From positions 682,001 to 746,000 of the forward strand of contig NZ_AP021861.1 of the NCBI RefSeq assembly GCF_009177095.1: a DNA stretch of 64,000 nucleotides. The letters are read 5' to 3'. The translations under genes and the position numbers were made by a program. This document shows, in pieces, positions 26,136-34,737 of the stretch. The DNA is from Lacipirellula parvula (lineage in GTDB: Bacteria; Planctomycetota; Planctomycetia; Pirellulales; Lacipirellulaceae). Below the pieces are notes generated by a model that worked only from the letters and a program-made list of their open reading frames with translations, was not told where the DNA came from and made no database searches. How positions within the stretch are numbered: position 1 is the stretch's first letter; every line of letters starts with the position of its first letter.

Positions 26136-29100
26136 GTGAACGATCCCGACCGCCAACCGCCGACATTGCCTGGCTACACGCTGACCGCGCGCCTCGGTGC
26201 GGGCGGCTATGGCGAGGTTTGGCTTGCGCAGGCGCCGGGCGGCGTGCCGAAGGCCGTGAAGTTCATCTTTGGCTCGTTCAACGACCGTCGCGCGGAGCAT
26301 GAACTGCGCGCTCTGCATCGCATTAAGTCGGTGCGGCATCCATTCTTGCTGTCGCTTGAGCGGATTGAAGTGGCCGACGACCGACTGGCGATCGTCACGG
26401 AACTCGCTGATTCGAGCTTGAAAGATCGCTACGACGAATGCCGTCGGCAAGGCCTGCCCGGTATTCCGCGCGCAGAACTGCTCGGCTACATGCACGATGC
26501 GGCCGAAGCGCTCGACTATCTCAGCGAACGGCATTCGCTGCAGCATCTCGATGTGAAGCCCGAAAATCTGTTGCTGGTCGCCGGCCATGTGAAGGTCGCT
26601 GACTTCGGCCTGGTGAAAGAGGTCGGCAAGACGCAGGCGTCGCTTGTCGGCGGATTGACGCCGCTCTACTCGTCGCCCGAAGTCTTCCAAGGCATGCCGG
26701 GGGCCCGCAGCGACCAGTACAGCCTCGCGGTCGTCTACCAGGAAATGCTCACCGGCATGCCGCCGCTGGCTGGCGCCAATGCCGCGGAGCTGACGATGCA
26801 GCATCTGCAGGGCGAGGCAAACCTCACGCCACTGCCGATGCAAGATCGGTTTGCCGTCGCCCGCGCACTTGCGAAAGATCCGACGCAGCGATTTTCGAAC
26901 TGCTGCGCGATGGTCGATGCGCTGCTCGCTCAGCCCGGTGACGGTGGTCACGCGACAGGCGAGTCGCAGTTCGCAGGGGCCGAGATTGCAGATGAGCGAA
27001 CCTTTGGCGATTTCGGTTCCGCACTCCCGGAACGCCGCGCCGAACAACGGCCTGGGCCGATTGAACCACTGTTCGCCGGTCCGCATGCCGAGACGCAGTT
27101 TGAAGGGGCATGGGGCGAGCCTGCCAGCGACTGGGGCGCGGCTGAATCGTCGCCTGCCGAACCTGCGGAGCCGCAGTGCGTTGAATCGGTCGAGTTCAAC
27201 ACAGCTGATTTTGCCAGTCGCCCGACGCTAGTGATTGGCATCGGCGGGGCTGCCGCTAGCGTCATGCGACGTTTCCGGGCACGGTTGGTGCGCGAGCTAA
27301 GCGAAGAAGCCGCCGAGGCGGTGCAGTTGCTGCTCTTCGACAGCGATCCGCGCGAGATCGCCGCGGCGATGCAACCGAACGGGCGGTCCGCGCTCCGACC
27401 AAGCGAAGCGCTGGCGTTGCCGCTGCGTCGGCCGCAAGAATATCGCGAAGACTCCGCGCTGCTTATGCGGTGGCTGAGCCGTCGCTGGCTCTACAACATT
27501 CCGAAATCGCTGCGGACCGAGGGGCTGCGGCCGCTCGGACGGCTCGCGTTCGTCGATCACGCGCAGCGCGTCGAAGAACGGCTGATTGCCGCGATCCAGG
27601 GAGCGGTCTCCGCCAGCGGCGCCATTCAAGGTCCGCCGCGGATCTACCTAGTCTCGAGCGTGTCGGGCGGCACCGGCAGCGGAATGTCGCTCGACCTCGG
27701 CTACGCCGTGCGTGCGGCGCTGGCGACGCTCGGTATCGACAATGGCGAAGTTGTCGGGCTCTTTCTCCATTCCACCCCGCGCGACCCGAGGCAGGCGGAG
27801 CTTGCCCGCGTGAACTCGTGCGCCTGGCTACGCGAATACAATCACTATCATCGCGCCGCCGGCGCCTACCCAGGCGACGAAGCTTGTGGCTTGGCGCCGC
27901 TCGCACCGACGTGCAAGGCGTTCGATGCGGCGTACTTCCTCAACCTGGGGAGCGGACTCGAGGACGCGGCGTGGAGCGAAGCGATCGCCGACGTCGCGGA
28001 ATACCTTTACCTCGACGCGGTGACGCCCGCACAACGATTCTTCGACGCCTGTCGGAACCAGGCTGAACCTGGCGAAGAGGCCGTCTTGCGGTCGTTCGCC
28101 GTGACGACGGTTTCCGCAGCCGCAGACGACGCGATCGACGCGGCAGCTCAGCTCATCAGCCGAGCCGTCATCTGTCGCTGGCTAGGCCTGAAAGTGGGCG
28201 GCGACGGCGCCAAGTTCGCGGCAACCGCGGCTGACGCTTCAGCTGGCGGCAAGCTTCCAAATCTCGAACAACTGGCGTCGCAAACCCGCGAGCTGATCGC
28301 ACAAGCGATCGGCGTCGTCGCTGAACGCCAACCCGCAGAAGAACTCGGGCTGCGCGAGCGGATCGCCGCGATCGACGCCGACTTCATACCGCCCGACGAT
28401 CGACCCGGTGCATTCGCGGGTGGCCGGCCGTTGGAAGAAGTCGCCGCGCCCATCGCTCAGCGAATCGCCGCGACGATGGCGGCCGAAGTGCTGGGGCAGA
28501 TCAACGCGTTCGGCCAACGCTTACCGGGAGCTGAACTCGCGATCGGCGGCTGGCGCGGCGAACTGCAGCAGCTTGACGCCGAGGCGTCGCGGCTAGCGTC
28601 GGCACTCGCGCAGCAAGCAGCAGCGATGGCCATGCAGATCGATCGTTGGCAGCGCGAGCGAACGAGCGCCAGCGCCACCACAGCCCGCGAGCAAGAGCTG
28701 TGCGAAGGCTACCGCGGGCTCCGCACGGACCAGCATTCGCTCGTGGCGGCGGCGTTGGTCGCCAAGCGACTGCTGGCCGAGTTGCGTGCGGTCGGCGATC
28801 GCACCGGCGAACTCGCACGGCATCTCAAGGGAATGCTCGCTCGGTTCCCAGCGCCAGCCGAAGAGATCGAACAGGGCGCTTTTGCCGAACTCGTGGCGAT
28901 GCAACTCGGGTCGCTCGGCGAGCGCGTCGACGAGCGGTTGGAACAAACATTCATCAATCCATCGGGCGGGCTGATTGCCGTCACGATGGGGAGCCCGCGG
29001 GTGCGCGACCAACTGCTCGCTGAACTAGCGAAACTGGCGACGCGACAAGCCGAGCAACTGGCAAGCTCGCCCTCGTTTGCTGCAGGCGCATCGTTCGTCG

Positions 29101-29483
29101 AAGCGGCTGTTGGCGGCAGCGACGGCGTCGACGCAAGCCAATATCCCGCGGTGTTGCCGGTGGGCTCGACGTACGCTGTCCTCGAAACTCGCCCCAGCGC
29201 TGTGGCGGGACTCGCGGTGCAGCAAGCAAGCGCCGACGGTATGACGACGCTCGTCGGCGTCGGTTCCCAGACAGTTCGCTGCATTGAATCGTGGAATCTC
29301 TCGCCGTCGCGGACGGCGTTCGAGTTGGTCGATCGTCGCCGCGATTGCCTGGAGTTCGCCGATCGAGTGAGCAGTCGCTGCGACGTCGATTGGACGCCGT
29401 TGCTTGCCCCGCCGCGTCGCGTGCCTGCGCCGGCTGCCGTTTCGTTTACTGCATCGCCGATGGCGATGACGCAAGTCTTGTAG
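26136..29483 (+). CDS. Ser/Thr protein kinase fused to tubulin-like GTPase domain
   Basis: 1115 residues. N-terminal eukaryote-like kinase: glycine loop GAGGYGEVW (21-29), Lys42 in AVKF, catalytic loop HLDVKPEN (137-144) and DFG (156-158). The usual Arg before the catalytic Asp is Leu, so it is a non-RD kinase. A linker rich in Glu, Ala and Pro spans about 265-362. The second module (about 363-700) starts TLVIGIGGAAASVMRRF and has the tubulin/FtsZ-like GTP signature SVSGGTGSGMSLDLGYAVR (507-525), matching the bacterial 'tubulin-like' (Tubulin_2) family. The last 400 residues are helical with Gln/Ala-rich stretches. A role in a phosphorylation-regulated GTPase polymer or scaffold is inferred. 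GTG start, in an operon with the AAA and FHA-EAL genes. Confidence 0.88.
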   Translation: MNDPDRQPPTLPGYTLTARLGAGGYGEVWLAQAPGGVPKAVKFIFGSFNDRRAEHELRALHRIKSVRHPFLLSLERIEVADDRLAIVTELADSSLKDRYDECRRQGLPGIPRAELLGYMHDAAEALDYLSERHSLQHLDVKPENLLLVAGHVKVADFGLVKEVGKTQASLVGGLTPLYSSPEVFQGMPGARSDQYSLAVVYQEMLTGMPPLAGANAAELTMQHLQGEANLTPLPMQDRFAVARALAKDPTQRFSNCCAMVDALLAQPGDGGHATGESQFAGAEIADERTFGDFGSALPERRAEQRPGPIEPLFAGPHAETQFEGAWGEPASDWGAAESSPAEPAEPQCVESVEFNTADFASRPTLVIGIGGAAASVMRRFRARLVRELSEEAAEAVQLLLFDSDPREIAAAMQPNGRSALRPSEALALPLRRPQEYREDSALLMRWLSRRWLYNIPKSLRTEGLRPLGRLAFVDHAQRVEERLIAAIQGAVSASGAIQGPPRIYLVSSVSGGTGSGMSLDLGYAVRAALATLGIDNGEVVGLFLHSTPRDPRQAELARVNSCAWLREYNHYHRAAGAYPGDEACGLAPLAPTCKAFDAAYFLNLGSGLEDAAWSEAIADVAEYLYLDAVTPAQRFFDACRNQAEPGEEAVLRSFAVTTVSAAADDAIDAAAQLISRAVICRWLGLKVGGDGAKFAATAADASAGGKLPNLEQLASQTRELIAQAIGVVAERQPAEELGLRERIAAIDADFIPPDDRPGAFAGGRPLEEVAAPIAQRIAATMAAEVLGQINAFGQRLPGAELAIGGWRGELQQLDAEASRLASALAQQAAAMAMQIDRWQRERTSASATTAREQELCEGYRGLRTDQHSLVAAALVAKRLLAELRAVGDRTGELARHLKGMLARFPAPAEEIEQGAFAELVAMQLGSLGERVDERLEQTFINPSGGLIAVTMGSPRVRDQLLAELAKLATRQAEQLASSPSFAAGASFVEAAVGGSDGVDASQYPAVLPVGSTYAVLETRPSAVAGLAVQQASADGMTTLVGVGSQTVRCIESWNLSPSRTAFELVDRRRDCLEFADRVSSRCDVDWTPLLAPPRRVPAPAAVSFTASPMAMTQVL

Positions 29484-29492
29484 ATCGCATCG

Positions 29493-30626
29493 ATGAAGAA
29501 CTCGCCGACTATTTCGCCGCGCAACGACGTGACTTGGCTGCTGACAGGACAGCTGGGAGCGGACCAGGTTGCGCGCACCGTGACGATCGCGAGTTGGCCC
29601 TTCGTCATTGGACGCAGCCCCAGCGTGACGCTGACGATTGCCAGCCCGACGGTATCGAGCCAGCATGCCGAGTTGCGTTTGGAAGATGGCGGATTGCTCG
29701 TCCGCGATTTGGGAAGCACCAACGGCACCTTCGTCAACGGCACGCGCGTCGCGGGCGAAGCCGCGGTCCATGCCGGAGACCTGTTGCAGATTGCCGAGAT
29801 CGTGTTCCGCGTAACCGAGCAGCGCGGCTACGTAGATTGCAAAACAATCGCGGGCGACTCGACCGATCGCGCGCTAGCGATGATTCAGTTCGACAAACTC
29901 ATTGCCGAACGCGCCGTGCTGCCGCACTACCAGCCGATTGTGGAGATGAACAGCCAACAGACGATTGGCTTTGAGGTACTGGGGAGAAGTCCGCTGTTCG
30001 GGCTCAAGACGCCGCACGCGATGTTCTCGGCGGCGGCGTTGCTTGATCTTGAGGGCGAACTCAGTCGGATGCTGCGCGACGAAGGGGTCCGTTCAGCCCT
30101 GTCGCTGCCCTCCAATCCTTTGGTGTTCGTGAACACCCATCCCGCCGAGTTGGAAGATGCGTCGCTGCTGGAGAAGTCGCTACGCGAACTGCGCGCAGCG
30201 GCCCCGCGTGCGGCTCTCGTCTTAGAGATTCACGAAGCCGCGGCGACCAGCGTTCCGCAAATGCGAGCGTTACGGCAGCTACTCACCGAACTCGGCATGC
30301 AACTCGCTTACGACGACTTCGGCGCCGGGCAAGCAAGGTTGGTGGAACTCGGCGACGCCCCGCCCGATTTTCTCAAGTTCGACATCCAGCTGGTGCGCGG
30401 GATCGACCACGCGAGCGCCGAACGGCAAAGAATGCTGGAAAGTTTAGTGAAGATTGTCGCCGATCTCGGCATCGTCAGCCTGGCCGAAGGCGTCGAGACG
30501 GCTGAAGAGCACGCCGTCTGCAAGGGCATGGGCTTCGTTTACGGCCAAGGGTTCTACTACGGCACGCCCGCATCGGCCGGGACGTTCACGACGTGCGAGG
30601 CCCGCGTCACGCCCTGGCGACTATAG
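29493..30626 (+). CDS. FHA domain - EAL domain protein
   Basis: 377 residues. The FHA domain (about 30-110) has Arg41 in FVIGRSPSV, Ser55 and His58 in SSQHAEL and Asn77 in GSTNGTFVNG, all typical phosphothreonine-binding residues. The EAL domain (about 135-370) has YQPIV, EVLGR (161-165; the EAL position), the FVNTHP Asn, LVLEIHE, YDDFGAGQARL, FLKFD, LAEGVET and the final YGQGFYYG. The metal-binding and catalytic residues needed to cut cyclic di-GMP appear present. FHA plus EAL in one chain suggests that a phosphorylated partner, perhaps the kinase encoded 9 bases upstream, controls c-di-GMP breakdown. No REC, GGDEF or membrane part is seen. Confidence 0.88.
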   Translation: MKNSPTISPRNDVTWLLTGQLGADQVARTVTIASWPFVIGRSPSVTLTIASPTVSSQHAELRLEDGGLLVRDLGSTNGTFVNGTRVAGEAAVHAGDLLQIAEIVFRVTEQRGYVDCKTIAGDSTDRALAMIQFDKLIAERAVLPHYQPIVEMNSQQTIGFEVLGRSPLFGLKTPHAMFSAAALLDLEGELSRMLRDEGVRSALSLPSNPLVFVNTHPAELEDASLLEKSLRELRAAAPRAALVLEIHEAAATSVPQMRALRQLLTELGMQLAYDDFGAGQARLVELGDAPPDFLKFDIQLVRGIDHASAERQRMLESLVKIVADLGIVSLAEGVETAEEHAVCKGMGFVYGQGFYYGTPASAGTFTTCEARVTPWRL

Positions 30627-30702
30627 GCCCGAGGCTTGGCAACCGTTATCTTGGAGGGAACTTTTGCTTTCCCCCACAGGCGGTCTGCTGAGAGGAACCT
30701 CG

Positions 30703-31956
30703 ATGAAGCCGTGGTCGTTAATTGTCACCGTCGCCCTGTCGTTCGTTGCCTCTGCGGCATGGGCTCAGCCCGCGATTGCTCCCGAAGAAGGCCGCCCTGT
30801 CGTCATGTGGGAAGACGCGCGGCCGTTAGTCGGACAGGTCGCGTACGTTTGCGGCAAAGTGATCGGCGTGCCGACCGTCGGCAAGATCACCTTCATCAAC
30901 TTCGACGCGCAGCGGCCCGTTCGCTTTGCCGGCGTGATCTTCTCAGACAAGTTGACGAATTTCCCGAAGCCCCCCAGCGAAATGTACAACGGCAAGATCG
31001 TCAAAATCCGCGGCACGGTTTCGATGTTCAAGGACCAACCGCAGATTGTGGTGACGAGTCCCGAGCAGATTGAGATCCTCGACTCGATGCCGAAGACGAC
31101 GAAGCCGAAGCAAAACGCGGCGATCGCTTCGAAGCCAGGCGAAGTCGTCGTGGCGGCGTATAACATTCTCAATCTGTTCGACGAGCATGACGACCCCTAC
31201 AAGGAAGATGAGGGCACGCCAGCCAAGCCACGCGCTCAATTGGAGCACTTGGCGGCAAGCATTCGTGCACTCAACGCCGACGTGATCGCCGTCGAGGAAG
31301 TCGAGAATCGGTTTTACTTGGAACGGTTCGTCAATACGTTCCTGCCCGAGATGGGCTACCGCGACGTGGTGCTGTTCGAAGGCAACGACGGCCGCGGCAT
31401 CGACGTCGGATTAATTTCGCGCATCCCCGTCGGCGAAGTCCGTTCGCGGCGTCATCTGCGCTTCGAGGGACACGACGGCGGCGAAGCTCGCTTCAATCGC
31501 GATGTGCTGGCGGTGACGCTCGAACCAAAGGATGCGAAGCCGTTTGAGGTGTGGGTCGTTCACTTGAAGAGCAACTCGGGCGGCCGAGAGGCGGCCGAAC
31601 CAATCCGGCTTGCCGAAGCCCGCGAAGTCCGCCGTTTGCTCGACGCAGATCTGGCCGAGAATCCCGAGGCCCGCATCATCGTCACCGGCGACTTCAACGA
31701 CACGCCGGAGAGCGCCACGCTGCAGACGATCGTCGGCAACGGCGATAAGGCGCTCTGGTCGGCGGGCAGCGACCAGCAAGACCCCGAAGCGGTGACCTAC
31801 AACACGGGCCAGTACCGCTCGGTCATCGACTTCATTCTCTGCTCGCCCGCGATGCAAAAGCAGTACATCAAGGGCTCGCTCCGCATGCCGCAAGGTTCGA
31901 TCGAATCGAGCGGTTCGGATCACAATCCGATCTCGGCGACGTTCAAGCTGAACTGA
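30703..31956 (+). CDS. Secreted EEP-family protein with OB-like N-terminal domain
   Basis: 417 residues. A signal peptide (LIVTVALSFVASAAWA) is followed by about 110 residues resembling an OB-fold nucleic-acid-binding domain (GKVIGVPTVGKITFINFDA ... GKIVKIRGTVSMFKDQPQIV). The EEP domain begins VVVAAYNILNLFD and has VIAVEEVENR, IDVGLISRI, VVHLKSNSGG, IVTGDFNDTPES and the closing SSGSDHNPISATF. This order fits a secreted nuclease like those attached to OB domains; DNA or RNA is the likely substrate. AGAGGA lies six bases before the ATG. It follows the FHA-EAL gene by 76 bases, so co-transcription is possible but its export signal suggests an independent role. Confidence 0.86.
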   Translation: MKPWSLIVTVALSFVASAAWAQPAIAPEEGRPVVMWEDARPLVGQVAYVCGKVIGVPTVGKITFINFDAQRPVRFAGVIFSDKLTNFPKPPSEMYNGKIVKIRGTVSMFKDQPQIVVTSPEQIEILDSMPKTTKPKQNAAIASKPGEVVVAAYNILNLFDEHDDPYKEDEGTPAKPRAQLEHLAASIRALNADVIAVEEVENRFYLERFVNTFLPEMGYRDVVLFEGNDGRGIDVGLISRIPVGEVRSRRHLRFEGHDGGEARFNRDVLAVTLEPKDAKPFEVWVVHLKSNSGGREAAEPIRLAEAREVRRLLDADLAENPEARIIVTGDFNDTPESATLQTIVGNGDKALWSAGSDQQDPEAVTYNTGQYRSVIDFILCSPAMQKQYIKGSLRMPQGSIESSGSDHNPISATFKLN

Positions 31957-32170
31957 AATCAGCGAGGCGTAGCTTCCGGGCGCATGCGATATCCGAGCGG
32001 CAATCGGCTGTAGGATCCGTCAGGTTAATCTTCGGCGAGCGCAGCCGGGGTGCGCCTGTGCGCAAAATTGCAAGAATTGAGGGTGGCCGTGACGTGTATT
32101 TGGCGGTAGTTGCGTAGAATCGGCTAAAGAGCCCCGCACCGCCCAACGATCGCCCGCCCCTGGAACAGAT

Positions 32171-33187
32171 ATGCGTTTTTCGGTCCGCCTGTTGTCAGCC
32201 GCTTGCGCCGTCCTCGCCGTTCATGTAGTCCATAGCACCTGCCACGCGCAGTACACCTATGGAATCGACGTCTCCAACTATCAGTCGAGTGCGAACTGGA
32301 CCTCGCTGAAAAACGCGGGCACGATGTTCGCCTTCGTCAAGGCGACCGAAGGCGTTGATTTCATCGACGCCAGCTTCACGAAGCACATGACAAACGCCAG
32401 TAACGCAGGCGTTTACGTCGGTCCTTACCACTTCGGGCGCATCAACAGCAACACGTCGAATCCCAACGACGCGATTGACGAGGCCAATGATTTCGTTGAC
32501 GCGATTGCACCGTACTATCAGCAGCCAGGACGGTTCTTAAGACCGGTGCTCGACGTCGAAAATACTCCCGGCTTGAGTACGACCGCCGCGAACAAAGCGT
32601 ACATCTCCGAATGGGTGCGAGATTTTATCGGAGTGGTGCAGGACCGGCTGGGAATGGATCCAATTATCTATTGCAATACCAGCTACGCCTCGACTTACTT
32701 CACGACGGATCTTACGCAGTACGATCTTTGGGTCGCCAACTACAACTACGCCCCGCCCGCCATTCCGCCCGCCTCGATCGACGGCGTTTGGAACGGCTGG
32801 GATCTCTGGCAGTACACCGACTCGGGCGCCGTTTCCGGAATTACGGGCGGCGTGGATCGCGACGTCTACCAAGGCACGATGGATGAGTTTCTGACGCAAT
32901 TTCTCGCTGTGCCGCCGACCGGCGACTTCAACAAGGATGGCAGCGTCGATGGCAATGATTTCCTTATCTGGCAACGCAATTTGGGACGCACCTCGGGAGT
33001 GTCGCTCGCCACCGGCGATGCGAACGGCGACAAACTGGTGAACGACGCCGATCTCCAAATTTGGAAGACCGGATTCAGCGGAGCGGCGGCCGTTGCCAGC
33101 GTGGCGGCGGTTCCCGAACCGGCGACAATGGCCTTGGCGATGGCCGCGGGTCTGGCGATGCTGAATCTCCGCCGTCGCAGAATGTAG
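32171..33187 (+). CDS. GH25-type lysozyme with dockerin-like repeat and PEP-CTERM tail
   Basis: 338 residues: a signal peptide to about residue 26, then a glycoside hydrolase family 25 (Chalaropsis-type muramidase) domain. Its landmarks are YGIDVSNYQ (catalytic-site Asp), FAFVKATEG, GPYHFGR, PVLDVEN (Asp-X-Glu catalytic pair), PIIYCNTSYA, LWVANYN and WDLWQYTDSG. Dockerin-like units (DFNKDGSVDGNDFLIWQRNL, DANGDKLVNDADLQIWKTGF) and a PEP-CTERM tail (VPEPATMALAMAAG, RRRRM) follow. It should hydrolyse peptidoglycan, either its own or that of other bacteria, while fixed at the cell surface. The gene follows 214 bases of DNA with no recognised element. Confidence 0.9.
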   Translation: MRFSVRLLSAACAVLAVHVVHSTCHAQYTYGIDVSNYQSSANWTSLKNAGTMFAFVKATEGVDFIDASFTKHMTNASNAGVYVGPYHFGRINSNTSNPNDAIDEANDFVDAIAPYYQQPGRFLRPVLDVENTPGLSTTAANKAYISEWVRDFIGVVQDRLGMDPIIYCNTSYASTYFTTDLTQYDLWVANYNYAPPAIPPASIDGVWNGWDLWQYTDSGAVSGITGGVDRDVYQGTMDEFLTQFLAVPPTGDFNKDGSVDGNDFLIWQRNLGRTSGVSLATGDANGDKLVNDADLQIWKTGFSGAAAVASVAAVPEPATMALAMAAGLAMLNLRRRRM

Positions 33188-33276
33188 CATCGACCGTTCC
33201 GGGAGACGCTAGTCGACTGCCGCCCGTTGGCTTACGCTATCGGCAGTCTTTCACTCGTCTCTTGGGAGCATTCTCG

Positions 33277-34062
33277 ATGCCGCACGAAGAATCACTCAGC
33301 CCGCGCTCCGCGCTTTCTCGCCGTCACTTCGCCGCCATTGGGGCCGCGACGCTTGCCGCGGCCCACGGCCTGCAAGGCCGCGCGCAAGGAGCGGAAGCTA
33401 CCGGCGGCTCGCCGTTGAAGCCCGGTATCACGCTCCTTTTCCAGGGCGACTCGATTACCGACGCCGGCCGCAGTCGCGAAGCGGCGGGCGAGGCGAACTC
33501 GCAGCCCGCTCTTGGCAACGGCTACGCTTGGCTGGCCGCATCGCAGTTGCTCGTCGATCGCCCTGGCGATGGCATCAAAATCTTCAATCGGGGTATCAGC
33601 GGCAACAAGGTGCCCAACCTCGACGAACGCTGGCAGGCCGACTGCGTCGACCTGAAGCCGAACGTGCTGAGTATCCTCATTGGCGTCAACGACATATGGC
33701 GGACGTTCGACCGGGGCGAGAAGGGGACCGCTGAGATCTACGAAGAGGGGTACCACGCCCTTATCAAGAAGACGAAAGCAGCGCTCCCCGACACGACGCT
33801 CGTCATCTGCGAACCATTCGTCTTGAAGTGCGGCGCCGTCACCGACGCGTGGTTTCCGAAGTTCGACGGCTACCGCACCGCGGCCAAACGCGTCGCCGAA
33901 CAAGCCGGGGCGATCTTCGTGCCGTTCCAGACGATGTTCGACGAAGCGTCGAAGATCGCACCTCCAGAACGCTGGGCCGGCGACGGCGTCCATCCCTCGG
34001 CCGACGGCGCGGCCCTGATGGCGCACACTTGGCGCCGCGTCGTCGACGGCGGCGGGGTGTGA
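33277..34062 (+). CDS. SGNH/GDSL hydrolase with twin-arginine signal
   Basis: 261 residues. The N-terminus has a Tat-type signal (SALSRRHFAAIGAATLAAAHGLQG). The SGNH hydrolase fold follows: block I FQGDSITDAG with the catalytic Ser, block II RGISGNKV with Gly, block III IGVNDIWR with Asn, and block V GDGVHPS with the catalytic Asp and His. Such enzymes are esterases, often acetyl esterases on polysaccharides. Export in folded form is inferred from the twin arginines. GGGAG is about nine bases upstream of ATG 33277. The gene lies 90 bases after the lysozyme gene and may be read from the same promoter. Confidence 0.88.
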   Translation: MPHEESLSPRSALSRRHFAAIGAATLAAAHGLQGRAQGAEATGGSPLKPGITLLFQGDSITDAGRSREAAGEANSQPALGNGYAWLAASQLLVDRPGDGIKIFNRGISGNKVPNLDERWQADCVDLKPNVLSILIGVNDIWRTFDRGEKGTAEIYEEGYHALIKKTKAALPDTTLVICEPFVLKCGAVTDAWFPKFDGYRTAAKRVAEQAGAIFVPFQTMFDEASKIAPPERWAGDGVHPSADGAALMAHTWRRVVDGGGV

Positions 34063-34146
34063 GCTTTCATGAATCATCACAAGCGAGCCGAGTCGTCCCG
34101 ACCCCGGCGCGCTCGGGATGTTCCAATAAGACGATCGAGCCAAGAA

Positions 34147-34176
34147 TAAAAAACGCCGGGGGCGAGACGCCCCGGC
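34147..34176 (-). terminator. Rho-independent terminator
   Basis: The minus strand reads a GCCGGGGCG / CGCCCCCGGC hairpin with a TCT loop followed by a run of T. It lies about 22 bases after the stop codon of the gene ending at 34198. The stem can also serve the convergent SGNH hydrolase gene, although without a T-run in that direction. Confidence 0.7.
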
Positions 34177-34197
34177 TCGCTGTTCTCGCTTTGCTTA

Positions 34198-34737
34198 TCA
34201 ACCAAACAGCAGCGGCGCATCGCCGTCGCTCTCGTGCTGCTCCCACTGCCGCCGGACTTCGCCGAGCCCATAGACGCAAAGCTCAAAATTGTCGCTCAGC
34301 CGTTTGAGCACCTCGTCCGTCGCTGGTTCCTCCACCGCGGGCGGCAGCGTGCTCGCTAGCAGGTAGTTCCGCTTGCCTTGATCGCGGTAGTCGATCAGGC
34401 TGTCTGCCCTTCCCTGCCGCATCCGCTTGGCAATCTCTGGATAGACGCCCAGCCAGAAGAGCGTGAAATCGCCGATGTGGCGATGCGCTCGCCGCCGGGC
34501 CGAGCCTTGCCTCGCTTGCGCCTCGGCCAACATGTCGGCCACCTGCATCAGTCGCTCGCCGCGCGGCGTTCGCATGCCGTACATTGCATCGTTGCGAACG
34601 AATCGCACGAGCATCTCGGCGACATAGTCAACGAGCGGCGGGTCGGCGACCCCCATGCGAACCGCGAAGGCGTGCTCCGTGACGCCGGCGAAGAACCGGC
34701 GCAGCAGCTCATTTCGGTCGGGCAGATCGGCAGTCAT
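34198..34737 (-). CDS. Conserved hypothetical protein
   Basis: 179 residues, soluble, mostly alpha-helical, no signal peptide. Distinct segments are PLVDYVAEMLVRFVRNDAMY, QGSARRRAHRHIGDFTLFWLG and SLIDYRDQGKRNYLLAS. I do not recognise a family. The middle basic stretch next to an aromatic FTLFWLGVYPE could be a binding surface. The gene lies alone between the SGNH hydrolase and a repeat element and ends in its own terminator. Codon usage resembles the neighbours, so it is probably a real gene. Confidence 0.65.
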   Translation of the reverse strand: MTADLPDRNELLRRFFAGVTEHAFAVRMGVADPPLVDYVAEMLVRFVRNDAMYGMRTPRGERLMQVADMLAEAQARQGSARRRAHRHIGDFTLFWLGVYPEIAKRMRQGRADSLIDYRDQGKRNYLLASTLPPAVEEPATDEVLKRLSDNFELCVYGLGEVRRQWEQHESDGDAPLLFG

